Below are positions 25,937-32,758 of a DNA stretch of 64,000 nucleotides, one piece after another. Source of the DNA: Bacteroidota bacterium (lineage in GTDB: Bacteria; Bacteroidota; Ignavibacteria; UBA10030; SZUA-254); assembly GCA_020056225.1 (NCBI GenBank), contig JAGVIE010000033.1, positions 17,522 to 81,521 on the forward strand, given 5' to 3'. A model generated the notes under the pieces. It saw only the letters and a program-made list of their open reading frames with translations, was not told where the DNA came from and did not search any database. Numbering within the stretch: the first letter of the stretch is position 1; every line of letters begins with the position of its first letter. The translations under genes and the position numbers were made by a program.

Positions 25937-28900
25937 ATGGAAAAATCTATAGAGCTTGTCCGTCAGCTTGTGAATGATTTTCGTGGACACGAGAAAGCGT
26001 ATCTTGCGCCTTCATATCAGGAGTCGCAAGTGCGGCAAGACTTCATAGATAAGTTCTTCACTGCGCTGGGGTGGGATGTAAGTCACCAGCGACAGAAGAA
26101 TCCGTATGAGCAGGAGGTAAAGATCGAGAACCGGATGAGGACGGAAGGAACACAGCGACGTGCCGATTATGCGTTCTTCATTGCCCCTAACTTCCGCGAT
26201 GTGAAGTTCTTCGTCGAAGCGAAGAAACCTGCACACGACCTCGCCAATGCAAATTACTACTATCAAACCGTCCGCTACGGATGGAACAAAACAACGCCAA
26301 TTGCCATACTCACCGACTTCGAAGAGTTACATATACTCGATTGCCGCTATAAGCCGAACATCAAAACTGCCCTTGAATACAAGATCGAAACGTTCCACTA
26401 CTCGCAATACACCGATGAGGAAATATTCAAAAAGATTTTCTACCTTTTCGGTCGGGATGCGGTTGCAGGTGGATCGCTGGAAAAGTTTGCCGAATCGCTT
26501 TCAAAGCCGCGCGGCAAAGCAGGGAAGAAAGGAATCGTTCGGGGAAGATACCAGCAAGTCGATGAAGCTTTCTTAGAGCTGCTGGATGGTTACCGTGATA
26601 CGCTTGCACATGCCTTCAAAAATAAAAATCCGCATCTCGATGGCGACTCCTTGACTGAAGCAGTGCAGCGCACGCTCGACCGGCTTGTCTTCATCCGCTT
26701 TCTTGAAGATAAAGGGATTGAAGAGCCGATGATTGCTAATTTTGGACCCCTTTCCCGCATAGAATCGTTGCGGGACAAGCCTAACCTTCCCCTTAGTAAG
26801 GGGAGGGAAGTGTCGGCGTGGGAGAAGTTTCTTTCGTTATGCAGAACAATGGAGCCGAAGTATAACGGACTTGTATTCAAACAGCATCCGGTAATAGACA
26901 GCCAAACTTTTGTTGCACCCGATGATAAGACTTTTGGAGAGATATGCAGAGAGATTTCCGACCCGACATCGCCGTACGACTTTAATACGATTCCCATCTC
27001 CATTCTTGGCAGTATCTACGAGCGGTTCCTCGGTAAGATTGTAACTACAACCGACAAGCGTGCGAAAGTTATTGAGAAACCTGAGGTTCGCAAAGCGGGC
27101 GGTGTGTATTACACGCCTGAGTATATTGTGCGGTATATTGTAAGCGAGACGGTGGGGAAGTTGCTGTATGAAAATCAGGGTGTAGGGTTTAGTAATGAGG
27201 GTATAGGGTTTAATAATAAAAATGTAGAAGGAGGAAAAAATGGCGTTACAATCGTACAAGGAATTGGAAGTATGGAAGCGGGCGATGTCGTTGGTGGAAG
27301 AAATTTACAAACTGACGACACTGCTTCCCAAAGAGGAACAGTACGGATTGAAGAGCCAGATGCAACGAGCGGCGGTCTCAATTCCGGCGAACATAGCGGA
27401 GGGATACGGACGGGCGAATCGGAAGGAATACCTTCTGTTCCTGTCGTACTCACGGGCATCTCTGATGGAATTGGAAACACATCTGGAAATAGCAATGCGA
27501 GTTATTCCGCTGAAGCAGGAACAAACATCGCTGGCAATATCGCTGATGGAAGAAGTGGGGAAGATGCTCACGCGCCTAATACAATCTCTCAAAGCACACT
27601 AAACCCTAATGCCTATACCCTATACCCTAAACTTTCTCCAAAACAAGTAGAAGATTTAAAGATAATAGATATCGCCTGCGGCTCCGGCTCGTTCCTGCTC
27701 GAAGTGTACAGCCAGTTGCTCGATTACCACACGCGGTATTACAACGAGTTTCCTGAGAAAGCGAAGAAGGGCGACACGGAGACGCGCGAGGGGAAAATAG
27801 TTCTTTCGCATAAGAAGCGGCAGGAAATTTTGGTGAACAACATCTATGGTGTTGATATTGATTTTCAGGCAACTGAGGTAACACAGCTTTCGCTTTACCT
27901 GAAGCTGATGGAAGACGTAACGATGAACGATGCTTACCAGTTCAGTTTGCTGAAGGAGCGGATGCTTCCAGATTTGCGGCGCAACATTGTGTGCGGCAAC
28001 TCGCTTATTGGAAGAGATATTTTAGACGGCAAACTGTTCGACGATGAAACCGAGCACACACTAAAGCCGATGAATTTTGAAGACGTGTTTCCTGAGATTA
28101 TGCGTCCTTCGACAAGCTCAGGAGGTGTACCTGTCCGCCGAAGTCCCGAAAGCATTCGGGACGAAGGCGGATTTGATGTTGTTGTAGGGAATCCACCGTA
28201 TGGATATATGATTCCTGATATTCAGCAAAAATATTTTGTAAAATATTATCAACACCAAGATTTTCAAAAGGATTTGTATTTGTTGTTCCTTGAACGATTT
28301 GAACAAGTTATCAAAGAGGGTGGATTACTTGGTGTGATTGTATCAAATACTTGGTTGCAATCATTGACATTGAAAAAAATACGACAGTATTTGACAAACC
28401 ACTTTTTATGGCAACGTATTTTATTTTTACCAGAAAAAGTATTTAAGGCAGTGGTAGATACTCATGTGATAGTTTTTAGGAAAACAAAAAGTATTGAAAA
28501 CCAGATGCATAAAGTATTTATTGATGTACGCCAGAACGAAACAATAAATTTATTAAATACAATAGATTGGAAAGATATACCGAAGGATGGACAACCAATC
28601 AACATTACAGCATCAAAAGACACACAAAGCTTAATCAGCAAAATTGAAAATATTTCTGTTCAGCTTCATGATATTTGTAATGTATTTAATGGAGTAAAAC
28701 CTTTTGAAAGGGGGAAAGGCGTACCACCGCAGACGGAAAGGATAATGAAAGAAAAACCTTTCGTGAAAGTTGGCAAAAAACCTGGTAAAGAGTGGAGTCC
28801 ACTACTTCGCGGTAGTTTGATAAACCGATATATTAGTTTTTGGAATAACGATTCTTGGATTTTGTATGGGAAATGGTTAGCAGCACCCCGCGACCCAGAA

Positions 28901-29380
28901 ATATTTAGTGCAAAAGAAAAACTGATGGTTCGTCAAACAGGTGATTCGATAATAGCCACTCGCATTGAAAGCGGTTTTATTGGAAGGGACAATCTTCACA
29001 TCATTTTGCCAGATAAGTTACAATATGATCTTCGTTTCATTTTAGGGATAATCAATTCTAAACTTATTGACTACTACTATGCTTTTATTAATCCAGAAAA
29101 AGGTGAAGCTTTAGCTCAAGTAAAAAAACAGCATGTTGAACAGCTTCCCATCCGCACAATCAACTTCGACGATGCGGCAGACAAAGCCCGTCATGATCAC
29201 ATTGTTACGCTCGTCGAGCAGATGCTCGCCGCAAAAGCCAAGCACGCCACCGCCACAACCGAGTCGGAGAAAAACCGTCTCGATATCCAGATCGAAGCCC
29301 TTGACAGGCAGATTGATAATGCGGTGTATGAGTTGTATGAACTGAATGAAGAAGAGATAAAGATTGTGGAGGGAAAATGA
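25937..29380 (+). CDS. Type IIG-like restriction endonuclease-methyltransferase carrying two in-frame insertions
   Basis: A 1147-residue single-chain restriction-modification enzyme. The N-terminal nuclease domain has Asp77 and Glu94-x-Lys96 (PD-(D/E)xK type). The helical linker ends with GVYYTPEYIVRYIV. Methylase motif I is DIACGSGSF from Asp578 and catalytic motif IV is N752-PPY. The C-terminal half is a TaqI/Eco57I-like target-recognition region, ending in a helical LDRQIDNAVYELYEL tail. Residues ~414-566 are a Gly/Ser/Asn-rich insertion that contains a separate gene in another frame, and residues ~724-745 come from a palindromic repeat. Without them the protein would be about 970 residues, normal for the family. 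The recognition region (about 28175-29140) is visibly AT-richer than the flanks, suggesting exchange. It should cleave and methylate DNA at an unknown site, if the insertions are tolerated. Confidence 0.85.
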   Translation: MEKSIELVRQLVNDFRGHEKAYLAPSYQESQVRQDFIDKFFTALGWDVSHQRQKNPYEQEVKIENRMRTEGTQRRADYAFFIAPNFRDVKFFVEAKKPAHDLANANYYYQTVRYGWNKTTPIAILTDFEELHILDCRYKPNIKTALEYKIETFHYSQYTDEEIFKKIFYLFGRDAVAGGSLEKFAESLSKPRGKAGKKGIVRGRYQQVDEAFLELLDGYRDTLAHAFKNKNPHLDGDSLTEAVQRTLDRLVFIRFLEDKGIEEPMIANFGPLSRIESLRDKPNLPLSKGREVSAWEKFLSLCRTMEPKYNGLVFKQHPVIDSQTFVAPDDKTFGEICREISDPTSPYDFNTIPISILGSIYERFLGKIVTTTDKRAKVIEKPEVRKAGGVYYTPEYIVRYIVSETVGKLLYENQGVGFSNEGIGFNNKNVEGGKNGVTIVQGIGSMEAGDVVGGRNLQTDDTASQRGTVRIEEPDATSGGLNSGEHSGGIRTGESEGIPSVPVVLTGISDGIGNTSGNSNASYSAEAGTNIAGNIADGRSGEDAHAPNTISQSTLNPNAYTLYPKLSPKQVEDLKIIDIACGSGSFLLEVYSQLLDYHTRYYNEFPEKAKKGDTETREGKIVLSHKKRQEILVNNIYGVDIDFQATEVTQLSLYLKLMEDVTMNDAYQFSLLKERMLPDLRRNIVCGNSLIGRDILDGKLFDDETEHTLKPMNFEDVFPEIMRPSTSSGGVPVRRSPESIRDEGGFDVVVGNPPYGYMIPDIQQKYFVKYYQHQDFQKDLYLLFLERFEQVIKEGGLLGVIVSNTWLQSLTLKKIRQYLTNHFLWQRILFLPEKVFKAVVDTHVIVFRKTKSIENQMHKVFIDVRQNETINLLNTIDWKDIPKDGQPINITASKDTQSLISKIENISVQLHDICNVFNGVKPFERGKGVPPQTERIMKEKPFVKVGKKPGKEWSPLLRGSLINRYISFWNNDSWILYGKWLAAPRDPEIFSAKEKLMVRQTGDSIIATRIESGFIGRDNLHIILPDKLQYDLRFILGIINSKLIDYYYAFINPEKGEALAQVKKQHVEQLPIRTINFDDAADKARHDHIVTLVEQMLAAKAKHATATTESEKNRLDIQIEALDRQIDNAVYELYELNEEEIKIVEGK
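27177..27634 (+). mobile_element. Four-helix-bundle (IVS/S23-type) element inserted in frame in the restriction gene
   Basis: The insert lies between GKLLYEN and KLSPKQVEDLKIIDIACGSG of the host protein, a junction that is continuous in relatives as I know them. Its arms are short G-rich repeats: AGGGTTTAGT (27184-27193) and AGGGTATAGGGTT (27198-27210) on the left; the reverse complements ACTAAACCCT (27598-27607) and CCCTATACCCT (27618-27628) on the right. It carries one gene with its own ribosome site. Its length is close to a multiple of three and the host frame has no stop in it. Exact ends and any target duplication cannot be fixed without an uninterrupted homologue. Confidence 0.65.
27240..27602 (+). 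CDS. Four-helix-bundle protein (S23 / 23S rRNA intervening-sequence protein family), nested in the restriction gene
   Basis: A 120-residue protein with the family hallmarks YKELEVWKRAM at the start, SQMQRAAVSIPANIAEGYGR in the middle and SRASLMELETHLEIA towards the end, forming four helices. A perfect AAGGAGG ribosome site (27228-27234) lies 5 bases before the ATG, so it is probably translated on its own. It is in a different frame from the surrounding restriction gene. Relatives are best known from intervening sequences in 23S rRNA; Avd of diversity-generating retroelements shares the fold. All six Tyr codons are TAC, which avoids stops in the host frame at two of them. The molecular function of the family is not established. 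Confidence 0.88.
   Translation: MALQSYKELEVWKRAMSLVEEIYKLTTLLPKEEQYGLKSQMQRAAVSIPANIAEGYGRANRKEYLLFLSYSRASLMELETHLEIAMRVIPLKQEQTSLAISLMEEVGKMLTRLIQSLKAH
28106..28171. repeat. Palindromic dispersed repeat inserted in frame in the restriction gene
   Basis: It starts with CCTTCGACAAGCTCAGG (28106-28122) and continues with a hairpin (28134-28171): TCCGCC/GGCGGA outside and GTCCCGA/TCGGGAC inside. In the host protein it reads RPSTSSGGVPVRRSPESIRD, which fits no methylase motif and precedes NPPY by about 10 residues. The same 17-base core occurs at 63068-63084. It resembles the way Rickettsia palindromic elements insert in frame in genes. Confidence 0.7.
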
Positions 29381-30240
29381 ATGACTTGTTCTACCAAAAC
29401 TATGGTTCTTGTGCGTGGTCATTACTGCACAATAAAGCAAGTGATATTGTTACCAAGCTTGAAAGGACATGGAAAAAACTTTTAAGAGAAAACACAAAAG
29501 AGGAAGTTTATCATCGCTTTCTTTCGGAGCACGCAGGCTTCTTTTTGGCCCGGATGTTTGATGATGAAATCATTGTTATATCAAAGTTGAGACTTGGTGC
29601 AAATTTCGTAGTCGATTTTGTCAAGACAAAGGATTGCCTCAGTGCAGGTATTCAATATGAATTCATTGAGATTGAGACACCAGGAGCGCCACCCTATACG
29701 AAAAAAGGAAATCCTTCCGCAAGACTTATGGCAGCTGTTCAGCAGATTGACAATTGGAAGATGTGGATCAAAGAGAATAGATATGAATTTCAAAAAATCT
29801 TTCCATTTTACAATCGTGGCATTACACCATCTGAGAGACTAAAATTCACAGTTGTTATTGGAACTCGAGAAAACAGCCAGCAATGGTTGGAGAGAAGAAA
29901 TCATTTTTCGGACGAGCACTCTATTAGGATACGCTCATTTGAGTCCTTTACAGAGAATCTTAAGCGACGCGGATTTCCAGATTTTGTAAGACCGCATTTA
30001 TTAGAAAACTGTTCATGGATGCAGGCAGAAGAGTTGGCAAATCCATTTTGCAAGGCTTATTCTGATAAGGCATGGAGATCGCTGATTGATTCATATAGAC
30101 ATTGCTATAGAAATGCTGATCTTACAAAATTTTTGCTGGACAGCAGAGAATACAATGAACTTTTTCATAAATTTAAGAAAAAGTGGCTTGATACTAAAAA
30201 AGGGGATGTTTCTCCTATCGAACCAGCAAAGCATTTTTGA
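29377..30240 (+). CDS. DUF4263 / Shedu (SduA C-terminal)-like nuclease domain protein
   Basis: A 287-residue protein overlapping the restriction gene by ATGA. The GTGGAGGG that encodes Val-Glu-Gly of the restriction tail serves as its ribosome site. The core NFVVDFVKTKD...YEFIEIETPG, followed by FTKKGNPSA-like PYTKKGNPSARLMAAVQQIDNWKMWI and FTVVIGTR, is the pattern of DUF4263, a PD-(D/E)xK-type nuclease domain found in Shedu anti-phage proteins. Asp in VVDF and Glu in EIET are the likely metal ligands. The N- and C-terminal parts are unassigned. The context suggests a phage-defence partner or passenger of the restriction system; activity is inferred. Confidence 0.7.
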   Translation: MNDLFYQNYGSCAWSLLHNKASDIVTKLERTWKKLLRENTKEEVYHRFLSEHAGFFLARMFDDEIIVISKLRLGANFVVDFVKTKDCLSAGIQYEFIEIETPGAPPYTKKGNPSARLMAAVQQIDNWKMWIKENRYEFQKIFPFYNRGITPSERLKFTVVIGTRENSQQWLERRNHFSDEHSIRIRSFESFTENLKRRGFPDFVRPHLLENCSWMQAEELANPFCKAYSDKAWRSLIDSYRHCYRNADLTKFLLDSREYNELFHKFKKKWLDTKKGDVSPIEPAKHF

Positions 30241-30252
30241 GTGTCTCGAAAA

Positions 30253-30352
30253 CCAGAAGCTGTTTATAAGCTTTACGGGTTGACGCCCGTCTAAAGATAT
30301 AGCATGGCGGGTAAAGGAAGAAGAGAAAAAAATTGTGGAAAGAAAAGAATGA
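30253..30352 (+). pseudogene. Remnant of a restriction-gene C-terminal tail (scar B)
   Basis: One frame reads PEAVYKLYGLT (30253-30285) and, after a ~25-base interruption containing the hairpin ACGGG/CCCGT, a shifted frame reads EEEKKIVERKE followed by TGA (30317-30352). Together they match the end of type IIG enzymes (YELYxLxEEEIKIVEGK in the intact gene at 29332-29380). The TGA overlaps the ATG of the next gene as ATGA, exactly like the intact junction at 29377. Confidence 0.6.
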
Positions 30353-31083
30353 AAATATTCAATTTAGAGAAGGAAACGACAATGATTAAGAATGCATCGG
30401 AGCCAAGGGGTTGGTCTCCTGATAAGTCATCTGCAATCTCGCAAGGTATAATGGCACTTGCTTCAGTACTAACTTTAATTCTCTTACTGTTTAACAGTAT
30501 GAACAAACTTCCTGACTGGCTTATATTCACCACCGTTATCATTGCAATCACAGGGATATTCCTATTAAGCATCAAAGTAGGGCGAAAGATTCTTTCTTCG
30601 CTATCTCAAAGAAGAATTGCCAACTCGAACTTTCCCACTCTTATCTCTCTATGCAAACAGTTTCAGGATCTTATTAGCTTGAGGATGACCGATACAATTG
30701 TTTACACTTTTGGCAATATGCAGCAGGCAGGAGTAAATTTCCAGATGAGAGAGTTTGCTGACTTATCAGAATGGATAACAAATAACCTAATAGCACGACT
30801 TGAAAGTAGTAAACGAGGATTTATCGAGTTGAGACAGGGTATCAGAGACCTTCATGCGTTAACGCATTCCTTTCATCGCACATACTTTATTGAAGGGATC
30901 AAAAAGGTAAGATCTCTCGGCGGAACATCTAATATTCTGGATGAAGACAAGAGAGTGATTGAAGTTGCAAGAGAAAGCTTCGCCAGATATCTGGAAAGGT
31001 TTCAAACTTTCAGCAGTGAGATCAACGAAAAGATCGGCAGAAAAGAGTTTGATTACTATTTTGAGAAAGCTAAACCATTATGA
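30349..31083 (+). CDS. Membrane-anchored protein of the defence island, function unknown
   Basis: A 244-residue protein if started at the ATGA junction with the preceding restriction-tail remnant (MKIFNLEKETT...). An internal ATG at 30382 with AAGGA about 8 bases upstream is an alternative start giving 233 residues; the frame also extends to 30304. Two hydrophobic helices (about residues 30-50 and 60-80 of the longer form) are followed by a ~160-residue helical cytoplasmic region with no recognised motif. Its place between a Shedu-like nuclease and a HEPN protein suggests a defence role, for instance an effector or sensor at the membrane; this is inference from context only. Confidence 0.6.
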   Translation: MKIFNLEKETTMIKNASEPRGWSPDKSSAISQGIMALASVLTLILLLFNSMNKLPDWLIFTTVIIAITGIFLLSIKVGRKILSSLSQRRIANSNFPTLISLCKQFQDLISLRMTDTIVYTFGNMQQAGVNFQMREFADLSEWITNNLIARLESSKRGFIELRQGIRDLHALTHSFHRTYFIEGIKKVRSLGGTSNILDEDKRVIEVARESFARYLERFQTFSSEINEKIGRKEFDYYFEKAKPL

Positions 31084-31085
31084 TA

Positions 31086-31184
31086 ATGGTCTTTTTTGCA
31101 GATCGCGGACTCAATGATTTGACAGAGAAGGAGAGAAGGATTGTCGAAGATTCGACTCGTCGAGTGGAGGGGAAATTATTATGA
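31086..31184 (+). pseudogene. Remnant of a restriction-gene C-terminal tail (scar C)
   Basis: A 32-codon frame (MVFFADRGLNDLT, then EKERRIVEDSTRRVEGKLL) resembles the C-terminus of type IIG enzymes. Its TGA (31182-31184) overlaps the ATG of the HEPN gene as ATGA. Its GTGGAGGGGAAA, coding Val-Glu-Gly-Lys, provides a GGAGG ribosome site 8 bases before that ATG. This repeats the junction seen at 29377. Confidence 0.6.
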
Positions 31185-32485
31185 GAGGATTTACAAAGGA
31201 TAGAGTTCTATATGGTACTTTAAGAGATCCTAATATTGAGATTGTTAATCTACGCTGCGAATTACATTTTAATTGTCTTGACACATCCAATATGACAGCT
31301 GAATTATTCGATACCGAAGGTGTACATGATGAGCAAATGGATGCGTTGATGTTAAATGAAGTTGAATTCATTAGTAAAAATGATTACGAAGAAATATTGA
31401 TGAATGGACAAGTCATTGAGGTAAGCAGCGGTTCTAATTCCGATAGAATTGGCCGAATGAGTGTTCGTCGATATCAAGAAATATACCATGTGCACAAGAA
31501 TTCAATAAGCTCAATCTCGTTTCTTTTTCACATTACTCCATCTGATATTTTTGAACGCAAGAGAATAAAAATGTCACACGATATGAAAGGATTACTATTT
31601 GGTTACAATAATTGGACGAATGTGGAAAAGGATAATTGGAAAGAAGATGACATTTGGTACGATACTAAAATGGGAAGGCTCTGCATATATCCTGGGCTTA
31701 TTTTCGAAGAACAATCGGATGGCACAAATATTGTAAAAGAACAATTGAAAGCCTTTATAAAAGTTACTGGAGATTCCTTAGAATATACAAAGGTTAAACA
31801 AGATGTAGAAGATGTGCTAAAAACATATCTTCACATGCTTTCAGTTCTTGAGGGAAAATTCACAAACTGGTTTTATTGTGAAGTTGATGCAAGAGGTGAG
31901 AAAAAAAAGGGATTCATTGCTGATATATATAAAAGTGTTGCTCTTAATAAATATAATAACAGCGATCATCTTAAATTTAACGCTAATAAATATAAAGATA
32001 TATTGCCAATAATTGTAGAAGCTTATACCAACCTTTCAGAGGATAAAAAGGGGGAACTCGATAAAGCTATAAGACAATCTCTTATTGCATCGGCGCCTAG
32101 GTCAACTATGGAGGCGCGTTTAATTTATTGGCATTCATGTTTAGATATCCTTATACATCTAGCAGGACCGAGTATTACCGATAGAAGAAGAATAGGTTTT
32201 AGCAGAAGTCTCGTGATCACTTGTGAGAACTTGCATATTAATTGGAATGATTTGTACTCATATATCACGAAGGACGAAATATTCTCTGATCGGAAGGCTG
32301 ACTTTAGAATTACAACATTTAGGAATAATATGATTCATCTTGGTATATATCCTGAAAGCAAAGAATATGATGAAATCTTTGCTGAGAATTTACGTGCAGC
32401 ATACTTATTTGAAAGAATATTCATGCGAATTATAGGGGTTGAGTATGATAACACGCCAATTGGGGAATATAGGGAGTTCCGGTAA
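31181..32485 (+). CDS. HEPN-domain protein, ApeA-like putative defence ribonuclease
   Basis: A 434-residue protein. The N-terminal ~220 residues are beta-rich and resemble the ApeA N-terminal domain in general layout. The C-terminal part is helical and contains R381-NNMI-H386, the Rx4H motif of HEPN ribonucleases, followed by a helix with LRAAYLFERIFMRIIG as in ApeA-type HEPN proteins. Such proteins cut RNA to abort phage infection. A GGAGGGG ribosome site lies 8 bases before the ATG, inside the restriction-tail remnant. It is the last gene of the island before nuoN. HEPN is well supported by the motif; the ApeA label is tentative. Confidence 0.62.
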   Translation: MRGFTKDRVLYGTLRDPNIEIVNLRCELHFNCLDTSNMTAELFDTEGVHDEQMDALMLNEVEFISKNDYEEILMNGQVIEVSSGSNSDRIGRMSVRRYQEIYHVHKNSISSISFLFHITPSDIFERKRIKMSHDMKGLLFGYNNWTNVEKDNWKEDDIWYDTKMGRLCIYPGLIFEEQSDGTNIVKEQLKAFIKVTGDSLEYTKVKQDVEDVLKTYLHMLSVLEGKFTNWFYCEVDARGEKKKGFIADIYKSVALNKYNNSDHLKFNANKYKDILPIIVEAYTNLSEDKKGELDKAIRQSLIASAPRSTMEARLIYWHSCLDILIHLAGPSITDRRRIGFSRSLVITCENLHINWNDLYSYITKDEIFSDRKADFRITTFRNNMIHLGIYPESKEYDEIFAENLRAAYLFERIFMRIIGVEYDNTPIGEYREFR

Positions 32486-32512
32486 GAGAGAAGGATTGTG
32501 GAAACCAAGTAG
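32486..32512 (+). pseudogene. Short restriction-tail remnant (scar D)
   Basis: Directly after the HEPN stop codon, in the same frame, nine codons read ERRIVETK and a TAG. The DNA (GAGAGAAGGATTGTGGAA) closely matches scar C (GAGAGAAGGATTGTCGAA) and the intact tail. It ends the array of tail copies; no cargo gene follows it. Confidence 0.5.
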
Positions 32513-32647
32513 CGTCCGATTCTCAAATCGGACTTCTCAAGGATGCTCTGAAGTCCATTTTGAGAAATGGACTCTACACTTGTTGCCATGCTATAAAGGA
32601 ATTGTACTCCTGAAATTTGAGCCGGTAATATTTAGGTCAGGAGAGTA
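32509..32647. repeat. Cluster of palindromic repeats between the island and nuoN
   Basis: From 32509 to 32577 an outer inverted pair GTAGCGTCC/GGACTCTAC encloses two hairpins: GTCCGATT/AATCGGAC around CTCA, and AGTCCATTT/AAATGGACT around TGAG. From 32605 to 32647 TACTCCTGAAAT pairs imperfectly with ATTTAGGTCAGGAGAGTA. They look like REP/MITE-type elements at the island border. The rest of the 32648-32758 gap shows nothing I can assign. Confidence 0.6.
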
Positions 32648-32758
32648 GCCATAACATCCTTTCCTTTAGAAAAGAGTTATAGTGAGGTCTCTTATTTTTG
32701 TTTCTTTCCTAAAAATTCCCTAATTTATCTCAACATTTAAACGATATTCATAAAAGCA

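Noticed and set aside
27240..27602. Avd protein of a diversity-generating retroelement
   Set aside because: The fold family is shared, but no reverse transcriptase, template repeat or variable repeat is present in the window.
27177..27634. Intein or group I/II intron in the restriction gene
   Set aside because: No intein splicing motifs (Cys/Ser start, terminal His-Asn) are seen in the host frame, and there is no intron core or reverse transcriptase; the content is a four-helix-bundle gene.
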